Of a stretch of 64,000 bases of DNA, positions 1-9,396 are shown one piece after another. The position numbers and the translations under genes were made by a program. Origin of the DNA: Lysinibacillus sp. 2017 (GTDB lineage Bacteria > Bacillota > Bacilli > Bacillales_A > Planococcaceae); the NCBI RefSeq assembly GCF_003073375.1, contig NZ_CP029002.1, positions 3,508,001 to 3,572,000 on the forward strand, written 5' to 3'. Under the pieces are notes generated by a model. The model made no database searches and was not told the DNA's origin. It saw nothing but the letters and a program-made list of their open reading frames with translations. Every line of letters starts with the position of its first letter. Positions within the stretch are counted from its first letter, which is position 1.

Positions 1-406
1 ATTCATCTAAAAACTTATCCTGCATGTCGCCAAGCGTCATATATTCAATTGCACGATCAATATGCTGTTCATCTTCTGCTGTTAGACGCCCCTTTGAATA
101 AGGATAACGACCAAATGATACAAGTTCTCGCACGGTTAAACGTACATTTAAGTGATTAGATTGACGTAAAATCGCAACACGCTTCGCAAATTCATTGGAC
201 TTCATTTTTTTGACATCATTTTGATCTAATAACACTTCACCTGTATCTGCATCAAGTAAACGGCTTACCATTGATAATAATGTTGATTTACCTGCACCAT
301 TAGGACCGATAAATGATGTGATTGCTTTTGATTGGAGCGTTAACGTGACATCTTCAACAACTGGTTTTTTCCCAAAGCTTTTAGAAAGCCCTTTAATTTC
401 AATCAT
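1..406 (-). CDS. yclP: Siderophore ABC transporter ATPase YclP (partial, cut by window edge)
   Basis: This is the N-terminal 135 codons of an ABC ATPase; the rest lies outside the window. It would energise ferric-siderophore uptake from the cytoplasmic face of the membrane. The Walker A motif GPNGAGKST is visible near residue 38, inside a FecC/FepC-like start (MIEIKGLSKSFGKK). Its ATG at 404-406 overlaps the stop of the upstream permease (ATGA overlap), so it is the third gene of a yclN-yclO-yclP operon. The binding protein YclQ would be expected just beyond the left edge. In Bacillus subtilis this system imports petrobactin; the substrate here is inferred. Confidence 0.93.
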   Translation of the reverse strand, partial: MIEIKGLSKSFGKKPVVEDVTLTLQSKAITSFIGPNGAGKSTLLSMVSRLLDADTGEVLLDQNDVKKMKSNEFAKRVAILRQSNHLNVRLTVRELVSFGRYPYSKGRLTAEDEQHIDRAIEYMTLGDMQDKFLDE

Positions 407-1359
407 TCTGCTTTCCTACTTTCCTTCAGTATTAGATAGATAAAGTACAGACCACCGATAAAGTTAATGATTACACTGAGTGTCGTACTTAAATGGAATA
501 CATGCAGCACTAAGAACTGCCCACCGACAAGTGCAATAATACTAATTAAACTCGCTCCCGCAATTAAAACGGAATGCTTATAGGTTGCAAAAAATTGGTA
601 AGATAAATTGGCTACGATTAAACCTAAAAATGTAATCGGACCAACAAGTGCTGTTGATGTTGCAATTAAAACAGAAGATAAAATCAGTACTTTTAATACA
701 ATTTTATCGTAATTAACACCTAAGTTAATGGCGTTTTCACGACCTAAAGACATCACATCTAAGTCACGCAATAAGCGGTAACCATAAATAAAGCACGCAA
801 TTAAAATAACGACCGCCACGAGTAATAGCTCTGTTTTCACATTCATAAAGCTTGCAAATAAACGTGATTGTAAGCTTTCATATTCGACTGGATCAATAAT
901 AACTTGTAAGAACGTCACAAAGCTTCCGAGTAATGTACCGATAATCATCCCTGCTAGTAACAATAAGAAAATTGGATATTTATCTGCTCGGAATAAAAAG
1001 CGGTATAAAATCAGCGCGAATAATACCATCGCCGCAATCGATAATCCAAAGTTTAGATAACGACTGACAACAAAAACTGATGCCGAACCTGCAAAGAAGA
1101 AAATAATCGTTTGCACTACTTCATACATAGAATCTACACCCATCATAGAGGGTGTTAATAATCGGTTATGCGTAACGGTTTGGAATGTAATCGTCGCATA
1201 AGCAATGGCTGTGCCGGTAATAACCATGGCAGCAACGCGTTCTAAACGCTTCGGAAAGGCATAGCTAAACCCGCCTTGAATATTATAAAAAGAAAATAAC
1301 AAAATACTAATAATCGCAATCACTGCTAAAACAATGAGCTTTGTACTATTTTTTCGCAT
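403..1359 (-). CDS. yclO: Siderophore ABC transporter permease YclO
   Basis: Integral membrane permease of the FecCD (BtuC-like) family, 318 residues, with about nine hydrophobic segments spread along the whole chain. It carries the family motifs GRENAINLGV (cytoplasmic loop that contacts the ATPase) and GPITFLGLIVANL in the C-terminal third. It should pair with YclN to form the ferric-siderophore channel. It overlaps yclN upstream by 14 nt and yclP downstream by 4 nt, so translation of all three is probably coupled. Assignment to YclO rather than YclN rests on gene order (N, O, P) and sequence style. Confidence 0.9.
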   Translation of the reverse strand: MRKNSTKLIVLAVIAIISILLFSFYNIQGGFSYAFPKRLERVAAMVITGTAIAYATITFQTVTHNRLLTPSMMGVDSMYEVVQTIIFFFAGSASVFVVSRYLNFGLSIAAMVLFALILYRFLFRADKYPIFLLLLAGMIIGTLLGSFVTFLQVIIDPVEYESLQSRLFASFMNVKTELLLVAVVILIACFIYGYRLLRDLDVMSLGRENAINLGVNYDKIVLKVLILSSVLIATSTALVGPITFLGLIVANLSYQFFATYKHSVLIAGASLISIIALVGGQFLVLHVFHLSTTLSVIINFIGGLYFIYLILKESRKAE

Positions 1360-2302
1360 ATGCTTTCCCCCTAAATAACATAATTAAGAAGATGGCACTG
1401 CCGATTACCGCAACTGTTGTATTTACTGGAATTTCAAATGGATAAACAATCAGACGACTTAAAATATCACACATTAATAGGAAAGCTGCTCCTAAAAAAA
1501 TCGTATGTGGAATCGTCTTGCGTAAATTGTCTCCTAAATATAACGAAACTAAGTTTGGGACGATTAATCCTAAGAACGGAATAACCCCGACTGTTAATAC
1601 AACGGTTGTTGAAATAAGCGCGACAAGTACTAAGCCAAGATTTAAAACCGTACGATAACTTAATCCTAAGTTCTTAGCGAAATCTTCACCCATCCCTGCA
1701 ACTGTAAACTTATTTGCATATAAATAAGCGAGGAAAATAGCAGGTACCGCAACGTAAAGTAATTCATAGCGTCCTGATACAACTAAGGTAAAGCTTCCTA
1801 AAAAGAAGGTCTCTACACTTTGCATTACATCCGCTTCATAAGCGATAAATGTTGAAATTGCACCAATAATATTTCCGTACATAATCCCAATAAGCGGTAC
1901 GAAGATAACATCTTTAAATTTAATACTTTCAAGTAGGCGCATGAAGACCATCATACCAATAAGAGCAAAAACAAAACTAAAGATGATTTTCCCCATATAA
2001 GATATATTTGTAAAGAATACCATTGATACGATAATACCTAGCTTTGCGGCATCAAGTGTACCCGATGTTGTCGGCGATACGAACTTGTTACGACTTAAGC
2101 TTTGCATAATTAAACCAGAAATACCCATCCCTGCCCCAGCAAGTATGATCGCTATTAATCGCGGCACTCGACTCATTAAGAAAATTTGTGTTTTATCTGA
2201 ATCCCAGTCTAATAAATCAGACGGCTTAATGTCGATTGCACCGATAAATAGTGATATAAAGGACAATACGATGGTTGCTACAACGAGCATCCAAAGTCTC
2301 AT
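1346..2302 (-). CDS. yclN: Siderophore ABC transporter permease YclN
   Basis: First gene of the operon and second FecCD-family permease, 318 residues with about nine membrane segments. Family motifs include SRVPRLIAIILAGAGMGISG near the N-terminus and GVIPFLGLIVPNLV in the C-terminal half. The loop GEDFAKNLGLSY is the usual ATPase coupling region. Together with YclO and YclP it forms an iron-siderophore importer. A Fur box lies about 50 bp upstream of the start, so expression should rise when iron is scarce. The petrobactin substrate is inferred from the B. subtilis YclNOPQ system. Confidence 0.9.
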   Translation of the reverse strand: MRLWMLVVATIVLSFISLFIGAIDIKPSDLLDWDSDKTQIFLMSRVPRLIAIILAGAGMGISGLIMQSLSRNKFVSPTTSGTLDAAKLGIIVSMVFFTNISYMGKIIFSFVFALIGMMVFMRLLESIKFKDVIFVPLIGIMYGNIIGAISTFIAYEADVMQSVETFFLGSFTLVVSGRYELLYVAVPAIFLAYLYANKFTVAGMGEDFAKNLGLSYRTVLNLGLVLVALISTTVVLTVGVIPFLGLIVPNLVSLYLGDNLRKTIPHTIFLGAAFLLMCDILSRLIVYPFEIPVNTTVAVIGSAIFLIMLFRGKAYAKK

Positions 2303-2348
2303 TTCATTTTCCCACTATTCTTTATATATTTTTTATTCTCAATGAAAA

Positions 2349-2363
2349 TGAGAATCATTCTTT
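2349..2363. promoter_or_regulatory. Fur box upstream of yclN
   Basis: The 15-mer TGAGAATCATTCTTT has a perfect AGAAT-C-ATTCT core and fits the Bacillus 7-1-7 Fur site (TGATAAT-N-ATTATCA). It sits about 47 bp upstream of the yclN start, the expected place for iron repression of the operon. A second, overlapping weaker half (TGAAAATG) begins five bases earlier. Confidence 0.8.
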
Positions 2364-2506
2364 CATTTCATTATTATATAATCGGTAATAATGAAAATCA
2401 AACACCTATTAAAAATACATACATATTGGTACAAAATTCTGACGAAATAATGTATTTTCTGAAGTATTTCTTATTTATAATTTTATCTGTTATGAAATCA
2501 CATATA

Positions 2507-2541
2507 AAAAAGTACAAATCAGTTTTTGATTTGTACTTTTT
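2507..2541 (-). terminator. Intrinsic terminator after the racemase gene
   Basis: AAAAAGTACAAATC and GATTTGTACTTTTT form a long stem around a 7-nt loop immediately after the stop of the minus-strand racemase gene. The symmetrical A/T tails mean it could also work for plus-strand transcripts, but no plus-strand gene ends here. Confidence 0.85.
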
Positions 2542-2543
2542 TA

Positions 2544-3653
2544 TTATAAGCGATACGTTTTTTGTTGAACGCTATATTTTTCTAATGCTTTACGATTCAC
2601 TTCGTAGCCTAAGCCGACTTTTTTAGGAACGTTAATATAGCCATCTTCGACCGTTACTTCTGGTGTAATTAAATCCTCATACCAATAACGCTCCGATGCA
2701 GCTGTATCTCCTGGCATTGTGAAATTTGCTAAGCTTGTCAGGGCCACATTTTGTGCACGACCAATACCGGCTTCTAACATACCACCACACCAAACTGCAA
2801 TATTATGCTCAGCACAATAATCATGAATACGCTTTGCTTCACTAATGCCACCAACACGGGCAATTTTGATATTGATAACACCGCAACTCCCAAGCTGAAT
2901 TGCTTTACGTGTGTCGTCTAATGATGTAATACTTTCATCCAAGCAAATGGGCGTTTGAATCGCTTTTTGCAGCGCCGCATGATCAATTAAATCATCATGT
3001 GCTAACGGTTGCTCGATCATCATTAAATTGAATTCATCTAGCTTTTTTAAAAGCTCCAAATCATGCAATGTGTAGGACGAATTGGCATCCGCCATTAATG
3101 GGACATACGGAAATGCCTTGCGAATGGTGCGTAACAATTCAATATCTTTCCCAGGCTTAATTTTTACTTTTATCCGCTTATAGCCTTGATCTAAAAAGCT
3201 TTGAATTGTGTGAATAAGCTGTTCATCAGTTGGCTGTAAACCGATACTAATCCCCACTTCGATTTTAGACCGTGTGCCACCAATGGCTTTCGCTAAGGAT
3301 TGGTTCGTATGTTGTGCAAAAATACCCCATACCGCGCCTTCAATTGCTGCTTTTGCCATATTATTTCGGCGAATCGGTCGAAACAGCTCGTACACTTCAT
3401 CTGGATGCTTTATTTCATGACCAAGTAATTTAGGAATCAAAAAATCTTCCAACATATGAAGAGTCGTTTTTAACGTTTCCTCTGTATAAGAAGGATCTTC
3501 AAAAGCAACGCCTTCTCCCCAACCAACTACACCTGTTTCATCCTTTGCTTCGATCACTAAAAAGCGTTTAGTTTGCATCGAGCCTAAACTCGTTGTAAAC
3601 GGCGTTTTCATCCGCATCTCCACTTGATGAATTATAACTTCTACTAATTTCAT
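2544..3653 (-). CDS. menC: Enolase-superfamily N-acylamino acid racemase / o-succinylbenzoate synthase (MenC2 type)
   Basis: Muconate-lactonising subgroup of the enolase superfamily, about 369 residues. Catalytic landmarks are present: the KxK lysine pair (RIKVKIKPG, near residue 163), metal ligands in DANSSYT, MIEQPL and CLDES, and the second general-base lysine in [10 protein letters not shown]. Enzymes of this clade either make o-succinylbenzoate for menaquinone or racemise N-succinyl amino acids; many do both. No other men gene is near. The partner is a COG3375-type GNAT 70 bp upstream, which favours the racemase role (see findings). The start chosen is ATG at 3653; a TTG at 3662 lies only 3 nt from AGGAG, and the ATG 12 nt from it, so the start is not certain. 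Confidence 0.85.
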   Translation of the reverse strand: MKLVEVIIHQVEMRMKTPFTTSLGSMQTKRFLVIEAKDETGVVGWGEGVAFEDPSYTEETLKTTLHMLEDFLIPKLLGHEIKHPDEVYELFRPIRRNNMAKAAIEGAVWGIFAQHTNQSLAKAIGGTRSKIEVGISIGLQPTDEQLIHTIQSFLDQGYKRIKVKIKPGKDIELLRTIRKAFPYVPLMADANSSYTLHDLELLKKLDEFNLMMIEQPLAHDDLIDHAALQKAIQTPICLDESITSLDDTRKAIQLGSCGVINIKIARVGGISEAKRIHDYCAEHNIAVWCGGMLEAGIGRAQNVALTSLANFTMPGDTAASERYWYEDLITPEVTVEDGYINVPKKVGLGYEVNRKALEKYSVQQKTYRL

Positions 3654-3723
3654 TTGATTCAACTGCTCCTAATTTATCCCGCAATAACGGGCAGTATCTG
3701 TAGCGAAAGCAAAGCGACTCGCT

Positions 3724-4557
3724 TTAAAGTGCAAATAAAGAGCGTTTTACTAGTACATACTGACAAATCTGCTCATTTTCTTTCGATAAATGGATGATCT
3801 TATAGCCTTGTTCGAACATCGATTGCAATATATGACGCGTTTTATAGCGCCAATCTTCTGCTAGTGCAGGATTTTCGACTTTGATTTTTTGGAAATTTGT
3901 CGGAATAGGTAATGTATACGCATCGTTTAGCAATGCCTCATCACCTTGAAACCTTTTTTCTTCATCTAACATCGGCAACCCTACAGTATTTAATGACCAC
4001 TTTACAACAGGCTTTGCTTCCTCGATTAACTCTTCTACTTTGGAATCCCATCGCAAATAATCGTTATCAACTAATTGCCACTCTACATATAGGCGATCGG
4101 TCGGTAAAGCACGATTAAATGGATCTTCCATTTCACCATAACAATTTGGAATATACGTATCACTGTAGCCGCGTAGCTTTGAAAAATTCAAAAACCCACT
4201 GCGTGCTTCTAGAGGATCAAATGTCCAACGACAATTACGGAATCCTCGTTCACTTGCAATATCTTTTAAGTAAATTTTCATAAGCTCCCCAACACCTTGC
4301 TCACGATAATTACGCTTAATACCTAACATATGTGAATATAAATATACTTTCTCGTCTTTAAAACCAGGGCAACTATAATTGAAGCCAATTAGTTCATCGT
4401 TCAAATAGGCCCCTAGTACGATTCCGCCATTACGAATAGTTCCAATCGTTTGATGAACTGGAATACTCCCTACTGCCCAAATATCAAGTTCTAGTTTTCT
4501 CGCCTCTTCTAATTGCTCAATCGTCGTTAATTCCTTTACCGTCACTAATTCTAACAT
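3724..4557 (-). CDS. COG3375-type GNAT acyltransferase, probable D-amino acid N-succinyltransferase
   Basis: A 277-residue GNAT-fold protein. Acyl-CoA binding loop residues are seen in RNYREQGVGELM (about residue 85), and the following RNCRWTFDPLEARSGFLNFS block is typical of the COG3375 'predicted acetyltransferase' family. It is probably co-transcribed with the downstream N-acylamino acid racemase. In Geobacillus kaustophilus a protein of this type succinylates D-amino acids so that the racemase can convert them to the L form; transfer of that role is inference. The start at 4557 has AGGGGATGG 8-10 nt upstream. A longer frame from GTG at 4602 lacks such a site. Confidence 0.75.
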   Translation of the reverse strand: MLELVTVKELTTIEQLEEARKLELDIWAVGSIPVHQTIGTIRNGGIVLGAYLNDELIGFNYSCPGFKDEKVYLYSHMLGIKRNYREQGVGELMKIYLKDIASERGFRNCRWTFDPLEARSGFLNFSKLRGYSDTYIPNCYGEMEDPFNRALPTDRLYVEWQLVDNDYLRWDSKVEELIEEAKPVVKWSLNTVGLPMLDEEKRFQGDEALLNDAYTLPIPTNFQKIKVENPALAEDWRYKTRHILQSMFEQGYKIIHLSKENEQICQYVLVKRSLFAL

Positions 4558-4620
4558 AATTTTGCCATCCCCTATCGTTACTTTTTGTAATGCTAAGTTC
4601 ACTACTTTTGTTAAAACATA

Positions 4621-4760
4621 TTCATCTGTGATAAGTCATTCTATAAGGGATAACTTATTCAGACGATGTAACCCTGGGAATAGTCCGCATCCTCAAACTA
4701 TGGGTGCTTTAATAAAAAGGACGTTTCGCCATATTAAGAAAGACTATTTAATTCCATTAT
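4621..4760 (-). other. Structured-looking gene-free stretch upstream of the GNAT/racemase pair
   Basis: The 305-bp gap between the peptide transporter and the GNAT gene holds several nested inverted repeats on the minus strand: ATAGT/ACTAT around 4670-4700, GATAAGT/ACTTATT around 4640-4670, and GTCC/GGAC pairings with CCC/GGG flanks. No known riboswitch consensus (T-box, SAM, TPP, lysine, glycine, guanidine, c-di-GMP) was recognised. It may be a leader RNA of the downstream operon, but nothing confirms it. Confidence 0.3.
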
Positions 4761-4821
4761 ATACCACTCGGAACATTTCAAGTAGTTAACTTTTATTATT
4801 CCTTTCTAGAAAAATAAAAAA

Positions 4822-4855
4822 CCCCCTATTTATAGAAATTTCTATAAATAGGGGG
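4822..4855 (-). terminator. Intrinsic terminator after dtpT
   Basis: A perfect 34-nt palindrome starting CCCCCTATTTATAGAAA, followed on the minus strand by a run of T. It lies 8 nt after the dtpT stop codon. Confidence 0.93.
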
Positions 4856-4862
4856 AAATAAC

Positions 4863-6347
4863 TTATTTAATGCCGCGCATTGCTTTTGAAATGATTGGTG
4901 AAATTAATAAAATAATCACACCTAAGACAATTGAAAAGCCGCCTAGCACACCGAAATACATAGTTTCAGAAACATGTTCATAAACACGAACTAATTGTGC
5001 GTTGATTGCTTGTGCTGCTGCAGAAGCTAAGAACCATAACGCCATTGTTTGACCAGCGAATGCTGCTGGTGCCAATTTTGTAGTAGCAGATAAACCAACT
5101 GGTGAAAGTAATAATTCACCGACAACTACTAAGAAGATCGAGAAAACAACCCATAATGGATTTACTAACGTATCTTCTGGAGTCAATACAATCGCAGCAA
5201 TCATAATGATGAAGGAAATCCCTGAGAAGAATAATGCCATTGCAAATTTCTTCGGAGTAGATGGTCCACGATCGCCCAACTTCGTCCAAAGAACCGCGAA
5301 TAACGGTGCCATTGCAATGATGAATAATGGGTTAAATGATTGGAACCATGCTGCTGGAATATCAAAACTACCTAATGTTAAGTTTGTACGTGTATCGATA
5401 AATGTTGCAAGAATTGTTGAAGATTGCTCAGCAATAGCCCAGAACATTACGGCACAAATAAATAACGGAATATATGCTAATAAACGAGATTTTTCATCTG
5501 CATTTGTTTTTGGACTACGATACATAAACGCAATAAATACTGTAGGAATTAAAATACCTAGTGCTGTAATTAATAGTGAGAAGTTTTCAACGTTTGCATT
5601 ACCTGTCATATAAGCAATGACTCCTAAAATAACAACGATTAAACCACCCACAGTAAAGTTACGTACTGCTTTTTTCTTTTCAACAGCATTCATTGGATTT
5701 GTAGGTACTGAACCTGCTAAACCAAGATTTTTTTGTGATTTCCAGAATACTAGTAAACCAAGGAACATACCTACTGCTGCAACTGAGAAGCCTGCATGGA
5801 AGCCCCAGTTTTTTTGGAATAGACCAACAAGTAAAGGTGCGATGAAACTACCCATGTTGATACCCATATAGAAAATAGAGAACCCTGAATCACGACGAGG
5901 GTCACTTTCTGCGTATAAATCCCCGACAACTGATGATACGTTTGGTTTAAGTAAACCTGTACCAATAATGATGAAGAACATCGAAGCATAAAGTGCTGAT
6001 ACGCCTAATGGAAGTGCCAATAAAATATGACCCACCATAATTAAAATACCACCGTAGAACACGGCTTTTCTTGTACCAGTAATTCGGTCAGAAATCCAAC
6101 CACCAATAATACCCGACATGTAAATTAACGATCCGTAAATTGACATGATAATGTTTGCTTGTGTACGATCTAAACCTAACCCACCATCTTTAAGTGCATA
6201 GTACATATAGAAGATGAGGATGGCACGCATACCATAATATGAAAATCGTTCCCAAAACTCTGTAAAGAATAAAGTAAATAGCCCTTTAGGTTGTCCTACA
6301 AAGCCTGTCTGGGGAACAGATTTCACGATTTCCTCTTTAGAATACAT
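4863..6347 (-). CDS. dtpT: Di-/tripeptide:proton symporter, POT family
   Basis: A 494-residue membrane protein of the proton-dependent oligopeptide transporter family within the major facilitator superfamily. It imports di- and tripeptides with protons. The POT signature FFTEFWERFSYYGMRAIL is near residue 30 and the second signature GINMGSFIAPLL near residue 145; about 14 hydrophobic segments follow. It resembles B. subtilis YclF. The ATG at 6347 has GGAGG eight bases upstream; the 15-nt longer frame would begin at TTG without spacing for a ribosome site. It is a single-gene unit with its own terminator. Confidence 0.92.
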   Translation of the reverse strand: MYSKEEIVKSVPQTGFVGQPKGLFTLFFTEFWERFSYYGMRAILIFYMYYALKDGGLGLDRTQANIIMSIYGSLIYMSGIIGGWISDRITGTRKAVFYGGILIMVGHILLALPLGVSALYASMFFIIIGTGLLKPNVSSVVGDLYAESDPRRDSGFSIFYMGINMGSFIAPLLVGLFQKNWGFHAGFSVAAVGMFLGLLVFWKSQKNLGLAGSVPTNPMNAVEKKKAVRNFTVGGLIVVILGVIAYMTGNANVENFSLLITALGILIPTVFIAFMYRSPKTNADEKSRLLAYIPLFICAVMFWAIAEQSSTILATFIDTRTNLTLGSFDIPAAWFQSFNPLFIIAMAPLFAVLWTKLGDRGPSTPKKFAMALFFSGISFIIMIAAIVLTPEDTLVNPLWVVFSIFLVVVGELLLSPVGLSATTKLAPAAFAGQTMALWFLASAAAQAINAQLVRVYEHVSETMYFGVLGGFSIVLGVIILLISPIISKAMRGIK

Positions 6348-6373
6348 AGAAATTGCCTCCAATTAATAAATAT

Positions 6374-6407
6374 TCTGACAATTAATTTCATAATGTCAGA
6401 TGTCTGA
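6374..6407. repeat. Nested inverted repeats upstream of dtpT
   Basis: TCTGACA (6374-6380) and TGTCAGA (6394-6400) are perfect inverses 13 nt apart, and the latter overlaps a second inverted pair TCAGA-TG-TCTGA ending at 6407. The arrangement about 30-60 bp upstream of the dtpT start looks like an operator, but no regulator can be named. Confidence 0.35.
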
Positions 6408-6547
6408 ATAATGTATTTTATACTTTAACGCACCAGTCCATTAAAATCAATGACTTTTCAAAATGTTATAATTTTGAGTATATTGTTTATTTTCTAACAA
6501 TTTAAATAAAATATTATCATTCACATTTAAATTTAACAATAAAAAGA

Positions 6548-6578
6548 GTAGTCACGCAAGTTATACTTACATAACTAC
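6548..6578 (-). terminator. Intrinsic terminator after hflX
   Basis: On the minus strand GTAGTTATG pairs with CGTGACTAC (two G-U pairs), followed by TCTTTTTATT, about 24 nt after the hflX stop. Confidence 0.75.
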
Positions 6579-6601
6579 CCTAATCCATTTTACTCTAACA
6601 A

Positions 6602-7888
6602 TTATTTTACTACGTAGTGTTCGTATTTTTTATAGTCCGCTTGCTTTACTTCTAATTTAAGAAGTGTTCCATCTTCCTCGTAGGATGTTGCCAAAATTGT
6701 TGCATATTCATTCAAATATGAGACAACCCCTCCTTGATCATATGGAATAATCATTTCGCATGTTTGATAATCCGAGAAAATATGGTTGCGGATCATTTTG
6801 ACAAGTTCATCTAGCCCTGCATCCTCTTTAGCTGAAATCCAAATATTGTCCCCACTTACTAACGGATATTCCAAGTTTGCTAAATCCGATTTGTTATACA
6901 CATAAATTGTTGGGATGTTTTCTACATCGATTGATTTTAATGTGTCGTTCGTTACATCCATCATAAAGCGGTATTCTTCATTAGAAACATCGACAACATG
7001 TAATAAAAGGTTCGCTTCTCGTGCTTCCTCTAATGTTGAGCGGAATGCTTTTACTAAATGGTGTGGCAGTTTACTAACAAATCCTACTGTATCTGTTAAT
7101 AAAAATGATTTATTGTCTTCTAATTCGATATTACGTACAGACGTCTCAAGTGTAGCAAACAGCATATCTTTTTCAAATACTTGCTTAGCCTCGTCTTGCC
7201 CAATTTTAGCAAGTAGCTGATTCATTATCGTTGACTTACCAGCATTGGTATACCCGACAATTGATACAACTGGTACAGCATTTTTTCGACGTTGTTTACG
7301 TTGTGTTTCGCGCTGTTCCTTCACGCCTTCTAAATCTTTTTTGATTTTAGCGATTTGGTCTTCGATTTTACGACGATCTAATTCAAGTTTTGTTTCCCCA
7401 GCACCACGGTTTTTAAAGCCACCGCCTGTACCACCACCTTGACGTGATAAAGACGCATGAAGCCCAACTAGACGTGGTAGCATATATTGTAATTGAGCTA
7501 ATTCTACTTGTAACTGTGCTTCTCGTGTTTTTGCACGGCGACTAAAAATATCTAAAATAAGCATCGTACGGTCGATTACTTTACACGCCAAATCTCGCTC
7601 TAAGTTACGAATTTGTGATGGCGATAATTCATCGTTGAAAATCACAATATTCGCATCTGTTTCTTCATAAAACGCTTTTATCTCTTCAATCTTACCTGTT
7701 CCAACATAGTGTGATGGTGTAACACGCTCTAAATTTTGCGTAACCTTACCCACGACATCTACATTTAATGCGTCCGCTAAATTTGCTAATTCTTCCATTG
7801 AATAGTCAAAGTGATCATCCTTTTGCAAATTTACGCCAACTAAAATACCTTTTTCAATTAAAACTTCAACATCTTTTATTGAATTCAT
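6602..7888 (-). CDS. hflX: Ribosome-associated GTPase HflX
   Basis: A 428-residue GTPase that binds the 50S subunit and splits or rescues stalled ribosomes. The N-terminal HflX domain ends in the glycine-rich linker SRQGGGTGGGFKNRGAGETK (about residues 148-167), then a coiled coil, then the GTPase domain with G1 GYTNAGKS (212-219), G3 DTVGFV and G4 NKSD (about 330). GGGAGG lies eight bases upstream of the ATG. It is transcribed alone, with a terminator on its 3' side. Confidence 0.95.
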   Translation of the reverse strand: MNSIKDVEVLIEKGILVGVNLQKDDHFDYSMEELANLADALNVDVVGKVTQNLERVTPSHYVGTGKIEEIKAFYEETDANIVIFNDELSPSQIRNLERDLACKVIDRTMLILDIFSRRAKTREAQLQVELAQLQYMLPRLVGLHASLSRQGGGTGGGFKNRGAGETKLELDRRKIEDQIAKIKKDLEGVKEQRETQRKQRRKNAVPVVSIVGYTNAGKSTIMNQLLAKIGQDEAKQVFEKDMLFATLETSVRNIELEDNKSFLLTDTVGFVSKLPHHLVKAFRSTLEEAREANLLLHVVDVSNEEYRFMMDVTNDTLKSIDVENIPTIYVYNKSDLANLEYPLVSGDNIWISAKEDAGLDELVKMIRNHIFSDYQTCEMIIPYDQGGVVSYLNEYATILATSYEEDGTLLKLEVKQADYKKYEHYVVK

Positions 7889-8031
7889 GATATTGCCTCC
7901 CTACATATAAAACGTCTGTCAATTGCTAACATCGTAACATATAAAGCAAAAATCTGTACAATCGCTCGGAATAAGCACAGTATGATAAAATAAAGGGAAT
8001 TTTTATTATTCAAAAAGAAAAGGCGGTATTT

Positions 8032-9195
8032 ATGGAATTTGAACAGATGAAAGAGCAACTACTCGCTCTTTTTAATGATGGATCGTTAATTCAAGCGACA
8101 ATTAGTCAGCCTCGTCAAAAATCAAACGACTTAAAGCGTGTAAAGCTAAAGCCAATTGAACTACGTGGTGACTATATGATTCAGCTTGAGTATCAATATG
8201 AACGCATTTTAAAACATAAGAACATCCCAGTAACGGAATTAAAAACACAACTCGATGAATTATTGGAGCAGTTCCGACAAGTTCATGCCGAATTTACGGA
8301 ACAAAAAATTCAAATCCAACTATCGAAAAAAAACAAAGTGCTATGGAAAACAGAAAACAGTACTTCTACTAAGCAAGTTGAATTGTCTCACAATCGTAAA
8401 AAGCAATACTTACTTGATGAATCCCGTGTTCATCCTTTTTTAGTTCGACTGGGTGTGCAAGCAGAAGACGGTAAAATTAAAAAACAAAAATACGATAAAT
8501 TTAAGCAAATAAATCGTTTTGTTGAATTTATCGATGATTCTTTAGCCTATTTACCAAAAGATAAGCAAATCCGTATTTTAGATTTTGGATCAGGGAAATC
8601 CTATTTAACATTTGCTCTTTATCATTACTTAAAAGTAGAGAAGGGTTTAAACATTCGTGTTACAGGCCTGGATTTAAAAAAAGAAGTTATTGAAGAGTGT
8701 AACCGCATCGCACAAGATTTACACTACGATGATTTAGAATTTCTTGTTGGTGATATTAATGATTACAATGAAGAAACTGCAGTCGATATGGTCGTGACAC
8801 TTCATGCATGTGATGTAGCGACAGACATGGCGTTAGCTCGTGCGGTTAAATGGGGAGCCAAAGTTATTTTAAGTGTCCCTTGCTGCCAACATGAACTAAA
8901 TCGCCAACTGCATGCACCTGCATTATCGATCATGACACAGCATGGTCTCATTAAAGAACGCTTTGCAGCTTTAGCAACCGACTCAATTCGTGCTGAACTT
9001 TTATCACTTGTAGGCTACGAAACGCAGTTACTTGAATTTATCGACATGGAAAATACGCCGAAAAATATTTTAATCCGTGCGTACTTCACAGGGAAAAAAC
9101 CAACTGAAGAACAACGCGCGAAATATGTCGAATTTGTGCACTTTTTATCCGCTAAGCCTTTTTTAGAAAACGAATTGAAAGATTGTCTAGAGTAG
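8032..9195 (+). CDS. Class I SAM-dependent methyltransferase (Methyltransf_32 type)
   Basis: A 387-residue protein with a Rossmann methyltransferase domain: motif I ILDFGSGKSYLT near residue 182, acidic motif II around GLDLKKEV, and motif IV region VVTLHACDVATD. The following VPCCQHELN is typical of the GSTCD-like Methyltransf_32 family. The N-terminal 130 residues are lysine-rich and may bind nucleic acid. The substrate is unknown. AAAAGGCGG lies seven bases upstream of the ATG. No operon partner; it is divergent from hflX. Confidence 0.8.
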   Translation: MEFEQMKEQLLALFNDGSLIQATISQPRQKSNDLKRVKLKPIELRGDYMIQLEYQYERILKHKNIPVTELKTQLDELLEQFRQVHAEFTEQKIQIQLSKKNKVLWKTENSTSTKQVELSHNRKKQYLLDESRVHPFLVRLGVQAEDGKIKKQKYDKFKQINRFVEFIDDSLAYLPKDKQIRILDFGSGKSYLTFALYHYLKVEKGLNIRVTGLDLKKEVIEECNRIAQDLHYDDLEFLVGDINDYNEETAVDMVVTLHACDVATDMALARAVKWGAKVILSVPCCQHELNRQLHAPALSIMTQHGLIKERFAALATDSIRAELLSLVGYETQLLEFIDMENTPKNILIRAYFTGKKPTEEQRAKYVEFVHFLSAKPFLENELKDCLE

Positions 9196-9396
9196 CAGTT
9201 TTCATAGTACTTTACTCTCAATTCCACTTTTTATTTTCCAAAATTATCTGTCTAAACTAAAATTCCTTTTGTTACAGAATTGTAAAGATTGATACATGAC
9301 AAGTAAATTTTATATAGATTCTTTTTAGATTTTGTTATGATTAGTGAGGTTAATTTTTAAAAATCAGTTTGATTATATAATTTCAGGAGGCTTTTC

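Noticed and set aside
2342-2626. A 94-codon plus-strand ORF between yclN and the racemase gene
   Set aside because: It runs through the Fur box and the racemase terminator and into the racemase gene on the other strand, with no ribosome site.
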